From IMCC45349 sp047219225 (GTDB taxonomy: Bacteria > Bacteroidota > Bacteroidia > Flavobacteriales > Flavobacteriaceae): 64,000 nucleotides of DNA. Below the pieces are notes generated by a model. That model had not been told where the DNA came from, searched no databases, and saw only the letters and a program-made list of their open reading frames with translations. How positions within the stretch are numbered: the stretch's first letter is position 1; every line of letters begins with the position of its first letter. This document shows positions 18,658 to 28,197 of this stretch, piece by piece. The stretch spans positions 1,116,001 to 1,180,000 of the forward strand of contig NZ_CP178208.1 in NCBI RefSeq assembly GCF_047219225.1, read 5' to 3'. Made by a program: the position numbers and the translations under genes.

Positions 18658-20301
18658 TTACCTTAAATTTTTATAAAAATCTATAAGATTTTGAGTAGAA
18701 GAATCATGATTATTAATTTTTGAATCATTAAACTCTTTTAAAATATTTCCAGCTAATTGTTTTCCTAGTTCTACACCAAATTGATCATAACTAAAAATAT
18801 TCCAGATAACTCCTTGAACAAAAATCTTATGTTCATACATAGCTATTAGTTTTCCAAGACTTTCTGGAGTTAATGAATTAATAAAAATTGTATTAGTAGG
18901 TTTGTTTCCTTTAAATACTTTAAAAGGTATTAATTGCTCTATCTTCTCTTTGGTTAGATTAGAATTTTCTAGTTCTTGTCTTACCTCAGCTTCGGTTTTA
19001 CCATTTAATAAAGCTTCTGTTTGCGCAAAGAAATTAGACATTAACTTATCTTGATGAGATTGGTTACCATGCAAAGGTTTAGTAAACCCAATAAAATCAG
19101 AAGGAATTAACTTTGTTCCTTGATGAATTAATTGAAAAAATGCGTGTTGCGAATTTGTTCCTGGTTCTCCCCAAATTAAATTACCTGTTTGATAGCTAAT
19201 TAATTCTCCATTTCTAGAAATAGATTTACCATTACTTTCCATAATAGCTTGTTGTAAATATGTAGCAAACTGATTTAAATATTGTGTATAAGGTATGATT
19301 GCCTCACTTTCTGCTTGAAAAAAGTTATTATACCAAATACTTAAAAAAGCTAAAACAACTGGTATATTATTAGAAAACTCTTCATTTTTAAAATGAACAT
19401 CCATTTTTTGAGCACCTTCTAATAAACTTTCTAAATTCTTATACCCAACTGCTAAACTTATACTTAAACCTACGGCACTCCATAGCGAAAAACGTCCGCC
19501 TACCCAATCCCACATTGGGAAAATATTGTTTTCATCTATTCCAAAATCTTTAACAGCATCAATATTTGTAGATACTGCAACAAAATGTTGAGCAACATCA
19601 AATTGCGTTGCAGATTTTAAAAACCAATTTCTAATGGTTGTAGCATTAGATAATGTTTCCTGAGTTGTAAAAGTTTTAGAAACTATGACAAATAAAGTTG
19701 TTTCTGGGTTTAAATTCTTAATAACCTCACTAACATGATCTCCATCAACATTACTAACAAAATGAGGCTTCAACTTATTTCCATAAAACTTGAGCGAATC
19801 TACTACCATAGCAGGTCCAAGGTCTGAACCTCCAATACCAATATTTACAATATCTGTAAATGCTTTACCAGTATAACCTTTACGCTTACCATTTATAATC
19901 TCGTTTGTAAACTTCTTTATTTTTCTTTTTACTTTATAGACTTGTGGAATTACATTTTTTCCATTTACAATAACCGATTCTTCTTTTGAAGCTCTTAAAG
20001 CTGTATGTAATACCGCTCTTCCTTCAGTTTCATTAATAATATCTCCTTGAAAATATTTAGTTATAGCATCTTTTAAATCAATTTCATTGGCTAAATCATC
20101 AAAAAGATTTAAGGTCTCCTGCGTTATTCTATTCTTTGAAAAGTCAACATAAAAATCTTCCCATTTAATTGTAAATCTATTTGCGCGTTCTTGGTCTTTA
20201 TCAAACCAAGTTTTCATATGAATTTCTTTAATATCATTAAAATGATTCTGCAATTTAGACCATGCAATTGTTTGAGTAGGGTTGTTTTTTTTTAATGCCA
20301 T
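18658..20301 (-). CDS. pgi: Glucose-6-phosphate isomerase
   Basis: The 547-residue enzyme interconverts glucose 6-phosphate and fructose 6-phosphate in the cytoplasm. Family signatures are clear: NIGIGGSDLGP, SKTFTTQET (phosphate-binding), the GGRFSLWSAVG signature, ESNGKS with the catalytic Glu, PGTNSQHAFFQ with the catalytic His, and the C-terminal FDQFGVELGKQLA. The length fits the long bacterial form (~550). It starts 4 bases after the M23 peptidase stop, so it is the last gene of the DUF3108-dioxygenase-peptidase-pgi operon. Confidence 0.97.
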   Translation of the reverse strand: MALKKNNPTQTIAWSKLQNHFNDIKEIHMKTWFDKDQERANRFTIKWEDFYVDFSKNRITQETLNLFDDLANEIDLKDAITKYFQGDIINETEGRAVLHTALRASKEESVIVNGKNVIPQVYKVKRKIKKFTNEIINGKRKGYTGKAFTDIVNIGIGGSDLGPAMVVDSLKFYGNKLKPHFVSNVDGDHVSEVIKNLNPETTLFVIVSKTFTTQETLSNATTIRNWFLKSATQFDVAQHFVAVSTNIDAVKDFGIDENNIFPMWDWVGGRFSLWSAVGLSISLAVGYKNLESLLEGAQKMDVHFKNEEFSNNIPVVLAFLSIWYNNFFQAESEAIIPYTQYLNQFATYLQQAIMESNGKSISRNGELISYQTGNLIWGEPGTNSQHAFFQLIHQGTKLIPSDFIGFTKPLHGNQSHQDKLMSNFFAQTEALLNGKTEAEVRQELENSNLTKEKIEQLIPFKVFKGNKPTNTIFINSLTPESLGKLIAMYEHKIFVQGVIWNIFSYDQFGVELGKQLAGNILKEFNDSKINNHDSSTQNLIDFYKNLR

Positions 20302-20305
20302 TTTT

Positions 20306-21592
20306 TTAATCTTTGAATGGTTCTTCTTCAGATAAAGCTACTTGGTTATCTTCAACAGGAAATTGAATATTATCTAATCTTTCTTTTATTGGAGTAATAT
20401 ACTCATTATAGTTTTCTTTTAATGAATCCGGAATAGACTCAGCTGCAGGAAGTTTTTGTTTAAACGGATCTACTTGCCTTCCATTTTTCCAAAAGCGATA
20501 ACATACATGTGGTCCACCAGTATTTCCAGTCATTCCAACCCAACCAATCACATCTCCTTGTTTTACATATTGTCCAACTTTTACGTTACGGTTTTTCATA
20601 TGTAAATACTGTGTGCTATAAGTTGCATTATGTTTAATTTTCACATATTTACCATTACCTCCTCTTCTTGTTGATTCGGTAACAGTTCCATTGGCTGTTG
20701 CAATAATTGGTGTTCCTATTGCTGCTGCAAAATCAGTTCCTTTATGAGGTCTTCTTTTATAGCCATAATATGCAATCCTTCTGTTAAGATTATAACGTGA
20801 AGAAATCCTATATCTAAACTTTATTGGAGAAGTTAGAAATGTTCTTCGAAGACTATTAGTATTTTCATCAAAATAATCTTCTATCTGTCTTTCTTTATCT
20901 ACTATATATTTAAAAGCATATAAAGGTTCGTTTTTATGTTCAAAATAAGCTGCATCTATACTCTCAATACCAGCGTGTATACTATCTTCTATAAAACGCT
21001 GTCTATATAAAATCTTAAAACGATCTCCTTTTTGAAGCTTGTAAAAATCTAAAGTCCAAGCATAAACATCTGCAACTGTATAGGTTAAATCAGGTGGCAA
21101 TCCAAGATTATCCATTGTTTCAGAAAAACTAGATGTTATAATTCCTGAGGCTTCTTTCTCTACTATAGTAATTGGTTTTCTTTCCTTATATGCTAATATA
21201 GAATCGCAAAACTCAATTACAACATATTCAACTTTATTAGGTTGATAAATAAAACTTTGGGGTTGTTTTAATGAGTCTTTAGAGCACAGAAGCATGTATG
21301 GCTTTCCTATTTGAAGTTTCCTAATATCAAATGTGTCTTTGGCTTTTTCAGCAATTTGAAAAATTTTGGGATATCCTAACCTATTACGTTCTAAAATCTC
21401 ACCAAAACTATCTCCACTCCTTATAGTATCTCTTATTACTGTATAGTTATTTAAGTTATATCCAAACTCTATAATCTCGTCATCCACTGATGAAGCAAGC
21501 ATATTTGCTTCTAAACTATTTTTATTATTTTCTTCGTTACATGAAAGGATTGTAAGTGCTATTAATCCTAGGAATATTCTTAAAAACTTCAT
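20306..21592 (-). CDS. M23 family metallopeptidase lipoprotein
   Basis: The signal ends in LTILSC with the lipid cysteine at residue 18. Residues ~50-110 resemble a LysM/OapA-like peptidoglycan-binding segment. The C-terminal LytM domain (~275-380) has zinc ligands His283 and Asp287 (HKGTDFA) and His362 (GGPHVCYRF), so it appears catalytically complete. It likely cleaves peptidoglycan cross-bridges in the periplasm or at the outer membrane. It sits 22 bases downstream of tryptophan dioxygenase and 4 bases upstream of pgi; the operon looks like a collection of housekeeping functions. Confidence 0.93.
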   Translation of the reverse strand: MKFLRIFLGLIALTILSCNEENNKNSLEANMLASSVDDEIIEFGYNLNNYTVIRDTIRSGDSFGEILERNRLGYPKIFQIAEKAKDTFDIRKLQIGKPYMLLCSKDSLKQPQSFIYQPNKVEYVVIEFCDSILAYKERKPITIVEKEASGIITSSFSETMDNLGLPPDLTYTVADVYAWTLDFYKLQKGDRFKILYRQRFIEDSIHAGIESIDAAYFEHKNEPLYAFKYIVDKERQIEDYFDENTNSLRRTFLTSPIKFRYRISSRYNLNRRIAYYGYKRRPHKGTDFAAAIGTPIIATANGTVTESTRRGGNGKYVKIKHNATYSTQYLHMKNRNVKVGQYVKQGDVIGWVGMTGNTGGPHVCYRFWKNGRQVDPFKQKLPAAESIPDSLKENYNEYITPIKERLDNIQFPVEDNQVALSEEEPFKD

Positions 21593-21614
21593 TTTACATT
21601 ATGCATACTAACAT

Positions 21615-22547
21615 TTAAACATTCTTTCCCCAATCTTCTATTTCTTGAGCGCTCCAAAGTTCAGGAAAAAAAATACGTTTTTGATACATTGGATGCATAT
21701 ATTTTTGCCAATCACTCCCACCTGTTGCTTCACCACTTCCTTCAGGACCTAAAATATAATGTTTAGCAGCATTATAATGTGCCATTACCCAAGTTATATT
21801 AACTGTATAATCGTAATGCCTCATTGCTTTACGCAAACTTACATTTTGTTGGTCTTCTAATGGCAATTCTTTAAAACGTGACCATAAATTTTTAGTATTA
21901 TAGACTTTCATGAAAGTAATAAACTCTTCTTTATAACGATCTTCAAAATTCACCAATAATTTAGACTTACTTCCTGTTTTATAATCTTTACCAGCTGCTT
22001 GCCAATACAAATGTTCAAAAGCATGCTCAAAAGGTGTATTTCTATCAATAGTTGCTCTAAATCTATTATCGATTAAGTTTATTAACTCGGTAGATGCAAA
22101 CTCAATTTTTCTATACTGTCCACTTTGAAAACCACTTGCTGGAGTTAATGTATGTCTAAATTTATTGTATTGCGCTCTATCCATACCTTCTCTCATAATA
22201 TCAAAAGATGTTGTGAGCATATCAAAATAGCGGCTAATTCGCATTAGCTTATCTTCAAAATAGGTTACGTCTAGATTCTCTTTTACAGCAACTTGCTGAA
22301 TTTCCCATAGAATCATTTTAAACAATAACTCATTAATTTGATGATATGTAATAAATACCATTTCATCAGGAAATGTAGTACGCTGTATTTGTAAGCTTAA
22401 CAATGCATCAGTATGAATATAATCCCAATATGTAATTGAGTTAGAATACAACAAACCTTCTAAATAGTTTTCTGTATCCTCGCTTTCGGCATCGTACTTT
22501 TTTTGAATCTTACTTAATAAATCTGTGTAATCTGGTTGGTTTGACAT
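21615..22547 (-). CDS. Tryptophan 2,3-dioxygenase family protein
   Basis: This 310-residue haem dioxygenase family member has LSLQIQ, YHQINELLFK, the substrate-contact segment LTPASGFQSGQYR and a C-terminal loop GSGEATGGSDW. It should open the indole ring of tryptophan to N-formylkynurenine. It is longer than the ~280-residue proteobacterial enzymes, and the region around the expected proximal His (MAHYNAAKHYILG) is diverged, so substrate range is less certain than family membership. It overlaps the aromatic amino-acid theme of hpd/hmgA upstream, though a terminator separates the two units. Confidence 0.88.
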   Translation of the reverse strand: MSNQPDYTDLLSKIQKKYDAESEDTENYLEGLLYSNSITYWDYIHTDALLSLQIQRTTFPDEMVFITYHQINELLFKMILWEIQQVAVKENLDVTYFEDKLMRISRYFDMLTTSFDIMREGMDRAQYNKFRHTLTPASGFQSGQYRKIEFASTELINLIDNRFRATIDRNTPFEHAFEHLYWQAAGKDYKTGSKSKLLVNFEDRYKEEFITFMKVYNTKNLWSRFKELPLEDQQNVSLRKAMRHYDYTVNITWVMAHYNAAKHYILGPEGSGEATGGSDWQKYMHPMYQKRIFFPELWSAQEIEDWGKNV

Positions 22548-22553
22548 ATTGTT

Positions 22554-23327
22554 TTAAAATTGTATTTCGAAAGGATGCTTTAGTCCTTTAAAGGCTTCTA
22601 GGTCTGCGCGTAGTGATCCTACAGCTAAATCTGCCTTAATTTTTAATGGTATTTTATTATCATCTGCACTTACCCAAAGTGTAAGGCTTTCTTGTTCTTT
22701 AAAAACGCGTCCAGCCATAACATAAGGCCTAAACTTTAAACACTTTACTTTACCAAACTTAGTTTTTATAGTTTCTCTCCCTAAAAACTTAAGCTTGAAA
22801 TTAAAATTTTCGGAATCAAAAAACATATTTAAGCTCACCTCATCTCCTTGTTCAATAGCATCTGTATCATAATGATTTCTAAGATAGTAAAAGGCAGATA
22901 CCATATCTTGAACATTTAACTCAGTATCTACTACTGTTTTCTTTTTACGTTTAATATTATTTATATATGCCTTTTGATTTTCTTGATCAAAGTCTATCTC
23001 AAGCTTTTTAGTATGTCCTCCTTCATTAATATCTCTAATAAATCGATAAGGTAAATTGGTTTCCTTATCAAAATAACTTTCATAACGATCTTTTACTTTA
23101 AAAAACCACTTAATAGCACCTGTAGTCCATCCTTTACCAACTACATGATACACTGGTTTACCATTAATCACATCATCCTTTACTGTTAATGTTGCATTAC
23201 CAGCCTTCATCCAACCACTATAGCTCATTCTAAACTTAAACCATTCACCTGTATCAAAAGCTGAATCATTTTGCGCAAATGTAAACTGAACGAAAATAAA
23301 TGTAAATATGAGTAGTATCTTTTTCAT
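22554..23327 (-). CDS. DUF3108 domain secreted protein
   Basis: The 257 residues start with a signal peptide (...QFTFAQ) and then follow the DUF3108 pattern: a GEWFKFRMSYSGWMKAG start, KDRYESYFD and NLPYRF in the middle, and LTLWVSADDNKIPLKI near the end. The fold resembles LolA/B-like half-barrels, so a periplasmic lipid or envelope role is possible but unproven. It is the first gene of the operon running through the dioxygenase, M23 peptidase and pgi, with a promoter ~75 bases upstream. Confidence 0.88.
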   Translation of the reverse strand: MKKILLIFTFIFVQFTFAQNDSAFDTGEWFKFRMSYSGWMKAGNATLTVKDDVINGKPVYHVVGKGWTTGAIKWFFKVKDRYESYFDKETNLPYRFIRDINEGGHTKKLEIDFDQENQKAYINNIKRKKKTVVDTELNVQDMVSAFYYLRNHYDTDAIEQGDEVSLNMFFDSENFNFKLKFLGRETIKTKFGKVKCLKFRPYVMAGRVFKEQESLTLWVSADDNKIPLKIKADLAVGSLRADLEAFKGLKHPFEIQF

Positions 23328-23401
23328 AAACTATGCAATTGTAATAAAACTAAATAAGCAACTTAATATTGCTGTTTATTATGAAAATACAATTACTATT
23401 C

Positions 23402-23433
23402 CAAAAGTATTAAAACGAAAAAACTCTGTCAAA
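23402..23433 (-). promoter_or_regulatory. Promoter of the DUF3108-dioxygenase-M23-pgi operon
   Basis: On the minus strand TTTG (23433-23430) is followed after 20 bases by TACTTTTG (23409-23402), matching the Bacteroidota -33/-7 pattern TTTG-N19-21-TAnnTTTG. The -33 part lies inside the hpd terminator hairpin. Confidence 0.65.
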
Positions 23434-23452
23434 AATAAGGACAGAGTTTTTT
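23418..23452 (-). terminator. Intrinsic terminator of the hmgA-hpd unit
   Basis: On the minus strand the stem AAAAAACTCTGTC/GACAGAGTTTTTT with a nine-base loop ends in a T-run. It lies 22 bases after the hpd stop. Confidence 0.88.
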
Positions 23453-23474
23453 CATTTTTTATGCTAAATGTATG

Positions 23475-24635
23475 TTAAAGTGTACCTCTATTAGCTTGCT
23501 CTCTTTCAATAGACTCGAAAAGTGCTTTGAAGTTTCCTGCTCCAAAACCTCTTGCTCCCATTCGTTGAATAATTTCAAAGAATAATGTAGGCCTATCTTC
23601 AACTGGTTTTGTAAAGATTTGTAATAAATAACCTTCCTCGTCAGCATCAATCATAATACCTAAGCTTTTTAAAGTTTCGATATCTTCTCTAAGTTCATGA
23701 TCATGCTCATGTAACCTAGCAGGAACAGCTTTATAATACTCTTCTGGTGGTGTTGATAAGAATTCCACGCCTCTTTCTCTCATTTGAGAAACAGTACTTA
23801 TAATATCATCTGTTGCAACAGCAATATGTTGCACTCCTGGGCCTTCATAGAAATCTAAATACTCTTCAATTTGAGATTTTTTCTTTCCTTCGGCTGGTTC
23901 GTTAATAGGAAATTTGATACGTCCATTACCATTACTCATTACTTTACTCATTAATGCAGAGTATTCAGTATGGATTTGTTTATCATCAAATGATAAGAAA
24001 TTCTCAAACCCCATCACATCTTCATACCATTTTACCCATTGGTTCATTTCGCCCCAACCAACATTTCCTACCATATGGTCGATATACTTTAATCCTAACG
24101 ATGAAGGATTATAATCTGATTCCCATTTTTGATATCCAGGAAGGAAGGTTCCGTTGTAATTTTTACGTTCGATGAACATATGAATTGTTTCACCATAAGT
24201 ATGAATACCTGCTTTTACAACTTCACCAAATTCATCTTTTTCTACAGTTGGTTCTAAGTATGATTTTGCACCTCTACTTGTCGTTTCCTCATATGCACTA
24301 CGCGCATCTTCTACCCAAAGCGCAACAACTTTCACACCATCTCCATGTTTAACAATATGATCGTTAATTGAAGAACTACTATTTAAAGGTGTTGTTAATA
24401 CTAATCTAATTTTATCTTGAACTAATACATAACTAGCTCTATCCTTTACTCCTGTTTCCAATCCTGCATAAGCTAGAGATTGAAATCCAAATGCTGTTTT
24501 ATAAAAGTGAGCAGCTTGTTTTGCATTACCTACATAAAACTCTACATAATCTGTTCCTAAAAGCGGCAAGAAGTCTTGCGCACCTTCAAATATTTTTTCT
24601 AAACCGTAGTTTACTGATTCTACTTTTTTTGCCAT
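23475..24635 (-). CDS. hppD: 4-Hydroxyphenylpyruvate dioxygenase
   Basis: The 386-residue Fe(II) enzyme converts 4-hydroxyphenylpyruvate to homogentisate in tyrosine degradation. The three iron ligands are visible: His187 (YIDHMVGNV), His270 (GVQHIAVAT) and Glu354 (FFEIIQR). The C-terminal helix with RGFGAGNFKALFE, which closes the active site, is intact. Start: MAKKVES at 24635, 21 bases after the hmgA stop. The gene is complete, while the enzyme for the next step (hmgA, upstream in the same operon) carries a stop codon, so homogentisate may accumulate. Confidence 0.96.
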   Translation of the reverse strand: MAKKVESVNYGLEKIFEGAQDFLPLLGTDYVEFYVGNAKQAAHFYKTAFGFQSLAYAGLETGVKDRASYVLVQDKIRLVLTTPLNSSSSINDHIVKHGDGVKVVALWVEDARSAYEETTSRGAKSYLEPTVEKDEFGEVVKAGIHTYGETIHMFIERKNYNGTFLPGYQKWESDYNPSSLGLKYIDHMVGNVGWGEMNQWVKWYEDVMGFENFLSFDDKQIHTEYSALMSKVMSNGNGRIKFPINEPAEGKKKSQIEEYLDFYEGPGVQHIAVATDDIISTVSQMRERGVEFLSTPPEEYYKAVPARLHEHDHELREDIETLKSLGIMIDADEEGYLLQIFTKPVEDRPTLFFEIIQRMGARGFGAGNFKALFESIEREQANRGTL

Positions 24636-24656
24636 GATTCTCGTTGTGTGTTTATT

Positions 24657-25814
24657 TTATTCTAACCAAGATTTATAGTAATCTTCGTCTGCTATTTTTA
24701 ATGCTTCTTCTGTTACTTGTAATGGCTTAAATGTATCTACCATTACTGCTAATTCTTCTGTTTCTTTTTTGCCTATACTTCTCTCTGCTGCTCCTGGGTG
24801 AGGTCCATGAGGTATTCCTGCTGGATGTAGTGAAATATGGCCTGCTTCAATATCATTTCTACTCATAAAATCACCATCAACATAATACAAAACCTCATCT
24901 GCATCAATATTACTATGATTGTAAGGTGCAGGAATTGCATCTGGATGATAATCGTATAAACGTGGCACAAATGAACAAATTACAAAAGCGGTTGTTTCAA
25001 ATGTTTGGTGAATTGGAGGTGGTAAATGAATACGTCCTGTAATAGGTTCAAAATCATGAATTGACAAAGCATATGGATAATTAAAACCGTCATAACCCAC
25101 AACATCAAATGGATGTGAATCATAAACTATATCAATGATTTCGTCTTTCTTTTTTACTTTGATTGTAAATTCTCCAATTTCATTATTAGTTTCTAACTCA
25201 TATGGTCTTCGAATATCACGCTCACAAAATGGAGAATGTTCTAACAGTTGCCCAAACCAATTTCTATATTGTTTTGGTGTATAAATTGGCGCATGAGATT
25301 CTACAATAAATAAGCGATTGTCTTCTGTATCGAAATCTATTTTATAAATAATTCCTCTAGGAATAATTAAATAATCTCCATATTTAAAATCCAGATTCCC
25401 GTAAATGGTTCTAAGCTTTCCTGTTCCTTTATGGATGAAAATCATTTCGTCCGAATCTGTATTTTTATAAAAATAATCGGTTGTAGATTTTCTAGGTGCT
25501 GCTAAAGCAATATGACAATCAGAATTGGTTAAAACAATTTTTCTACTTTCTAAAAAATCATCTTATGGTTTTACCTGAAAACCACGTAATCTATACGATT
25601 GAATATTATTTTCTTTAGCAATTTTTGGTGCTATACTATATTGAGCTTTTATTTCTTTAACACGTGTTGGTCGTTGCTCATGATAACTATTTGTTGACAT
25701 TCCGTCAAATCCCACAGTTCCAAATAACTGTTCATAATATAAATCACCATTTGGTTTGCGAAATTGAGTATGACGTTTAGGTGGAATCTTTCCTAATTTA
25801 TGATAAAAAGGCAT
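24657..25814 (-). pseudogene. hmgA: Homogentisate 1,2-dioxygenase interrupted by an in-frame TAA
   Basis: Without the stop the frame would encode 385 residues, the normal length for this bacterial family. Residues 1-83 (MPFYHKLGKIPPKRHTQFRK...GFQVKP) run to a TAA at 25565-25563 (codon 84). The same frame then continues with DDFLESRKIVLTNSDCHI and stays open to 24657, including the C-terminal metal-site region with NHSNIDADE and HPAGIPHGPHPGA. There is no frame shift, so a single base change explains it; GAA (Glu) to TAA is the simplest guess. The first in-frame ATG after the stop is at 25445, which would lose 123 residues. The enzyme normally opens homogentisate to maleylacetoacetate. It is first in the operon with hppD. 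Alternatives are a sequencing error or stop readthrough. Confidence 0.88.
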
Positions 25815-25967
25815 TTTTTTAAATGTTTACTTGTTTAACTTAATTAACTCTAAAAATACAAAATAAAATGCCTACTTATTCAGGATTTCTCTTTATAAGG
25901 TAATGTAAGTGTAATAAGTAATCTGCCCAGAATGGTTTCATGTTTACAAATATCGAAAAATTTATAA

Positions 25968-28196
25968 TTAAAACCAGAATCCTAAATTAAAAAACCAGAT
26001 ACTTTCATTTGTTTCTGGAGACCATGAAAAATTTGCTTCAATTGGGCCTAAAAAAGTTTCAATTCCATATCCTAATGCATAACCACTATAATCTGGTGCA
26101 GTGATCCATTCACCATCAGTAAAAATATCATCACCAATATTAGCATAATTTACTGTCGCTTTAATATGATGCTTTTTAAAGGGTTCAAAATCTAGAGCTA
26201 CACTTCCTTTAACAAAACTATTTCCAGTTAAGGATATATAGTCATAACCAAAAAAAGGAATGAAGTTATTTATAAAATCATTTCCATAACCTCCAAGAGC
26301 AAAATCCAATGAATTATTTGAATCCTCCCCAATTTTAAAGCCTCCTTGAGAGCCAACTTGAACAGCTATTTTATCTGTCAAGCAAAAAGCATATCCTATA
26401 TCTGCTTTCGAATAAGAAAACTCTGAAAAGTTTTTATTATAATCGGATGATGCAAAAAACAATTGAAAATCTCCATCAAAAAGAAACCCTCTTTTAGGAA
26501 AATACTTATTATCATAAGTATCTAATTTCAATTCACCAAAGACACTATAAAAATCACTTTTTTCAAAAGTTGCTCCTTCTTCATTTATATCAGGATTACT
26601 AAATGTTTCGGAAGTTATGTTTAGACGCTTGTATTCAACTCCCATTTGTAAAGAAAAGTCTTTTCTAAATAGTGTTTGAATATATACTTGATTAGTAAAA
26701 TCTCTCAACTCTACGTCAATTTTATTTAATGTCGTACCCTGTGTTAATTCAAAATCTTCAAGTAAAAGTGTTGCATTTACATTCTTGTGGAATGAATTAA
26801 ATCTTGACTTTACTCCAATACTCCAATAAAATCCTTTATCTATAAAATAGTCAAAATTGTATCTTAAATTATCACCTAAACCAAAATCTAAAGAAGCTAT
26901 ATCATTTTTAAATAATAACTGTTTTTTAGTAACATTTATTATAGCAGCACTTTTATATAAATCATCATAATGTACTCCTAACTTAAAAAACATAGTGCTT
27001 TTATTTTCCACAACATCTATATGTAAATTATAACCATCTAAAGAAGGCTCAAACCTGTAAAGAAAATTATCAAAATTATTAGTTGCTATTATGCTATTTA
27101 CACCTTTTTGGAATGCTTCATAACTTATGGTTTCACCATTTCTCATTTTCAATTTACCTAAGATATATGCTCTTGTGTAATTTTGATTACCATATACTTT
27201 TATCGATTTAACCCTTAAACTATCAGGTAATTTTACTGGTGCTTTTTTTGAGTACTTAACCTTCCTTTTTACAATATCTTTTAACTTTGTAGCTAGTTGG
27301 TTTGCTGCAATAACTCCATTTTTAATTATCTTATCCCCTTCATCAAAAGACACTACTGAAAACCCTTTAATATCTGGCTTTATATAAATGTCTGTTTCTT
27401 TAGACTTATCTCGCATATCCTTAATAGTTCTAAAGTTATTTATCTGGAGTAAAATATCTGGAGCAGATTTTAATTCATCTATATTCAATAATCCATCCTG
27501 TACATCTACACCTATAATGATGTCCATTCCTTTAGCTCTTAATTCATCAATAGGATAGTTATTTACTACGCCTCCATCAATTAAAGTTTTGCCATTTATT
27601 GTAATTGGTTGAAATAAGGTAGGTAAAGCTCCACTTGCTGAAATTGCTTGAGATAAACTACCACTATCTAATACAACTTGCTCGCCTGTTTCTATGTTTG
27701 TTGCAATACAAAAAAATGGTGTTGGAAGTTTCTCAAAGTCATCAACATCACTTACATGCAGTGTAAGCCTAGACAATAAATTAAATACATTTTGTCCTTT
27801 AGAAATGGCTGATGGCAATTGAATTTTAAAATCATTAAAAGGCAATGTTATTGCATATTTCTCAGCATTACTTTTCTCATAAAATGTTTTAGAGCTTCGA
27901 GGTATTTTGTCGCTTATAAGTTTATCAAAATCAATATCTCTAAAAATAGAATCTAATTGTTTTCCCGAGTATCCAGAGGCATATAACGACCCTATTATAG
28001 ACCCCATACTTGTACCTGCAACATAATCTACTTTAACTCCTAAACTATCCAATGTTTTTAATACGCCTATATGTGCTAATCCCTTTGCTCCACCACCACT
28101 TAGGACAAGTCCTACCTTTATATCGTCTTTAGAATCAGTTTGAGAAAAGGCAGTTATGCTTAAACACATTAACAGTATTAAAAATAATTTCTTCAA
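25968..28196 (-). CDS. Patatin-like phospholipase fused to POTRA and outer-membrane beta-barrel
   Basis: The best start is a TTG at 28196, one base after the uvrC stop, which gives a clean signal peptide (MKKLFLILLMCLSITAFSQ) and 742 residues. An ATG at 28265 inside uvrC would bury that signal behind 23 residues. Patatin domain ~26-300: oxyanion loop SGGGAKG (33-39), nucleophile Ser63 in GTSMGS and catalytic Asp207 in DGG. A POTRA-like segment (~325-400, VKSIKVYGNQNYT) and a BamA-like barrel ending in NLGFWF follow. This order matches the type Vd family (PlpD, FplA), in which the barrel presents the phospholipase at the surface. The dyad is intact, so lipase activity is likely. Confidence 0.88.
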   Translation of the reverse strand: MKKLFLILLMCLSITAFSQTDSKDDIKVGLVLSGGGAKGLAHIGVLKTLDSLGVKVDYVAGTSMGSIIGSLYASGYSGKQLDSIFRDIDFDKLISDKIPRSSKTFYEKSNAEKYAITLPFNDFKIQLPSAISKGQNVFNLLSRLTLHVSDVDDFEKLPTPFFCIATNIETGEQVVLDSGSLSQAISASGALPTLFQPITINGKTLIDGGVVNNYPIDELRAKGMDIIIGVDVQDGLLNIDELKSAPDILLQINNFRTIKDMRDKSKETDIYIKPDIKGFSVVSFDEGDKIIKNGVIAANQLATKLKDIVKRKVKYSKKAPVKLPDSLRVKSIKVYGNQNYTRAYILGKLKMRNGETISYEAFQKGVNSIIATNNFDNFLYRFEPSLDGYNLHIDVVENKSTMFFKLGVHYDDLYKSAAIINVTKKQLLFKNDIASLDFGLGDNLRYNFDYFIDKGFYWSIGVKSRFNSFHKNVNATLLLEDFELTQGTTLNKIDVELRDFTNQVYIQTLFRKDFSLQMGVEYKRLNITSETFSNPDINEEGATFEKSDFYSVFGELKLDTYDNKYFPKRGFLFDGDFQLFFASSDYNKNFSEFSYSKADIGYAFCLTDKIAVQVGSQGGFKIGEDSNNSLDFALGGYGNDFINNFIPFFGYDYISLTGNSFVKGSVALDFEPFKKHHIKATVNYANIGDDIFTDGEWITAPDYSGYALGYGIETFLGPIEANFSWSPETNESIWFFNLGFWF

Positions 28197-28197
28197 G

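Noticed and set aside
25446..25565. Frameshift as the cause of the hmgA break
   Set aside because: Both parts are in the same frame (start-to-start distance 369 bases, a multiple of three), and family-like sequence continues directly after the TAA, so a nonsense codon explains it without an indel.
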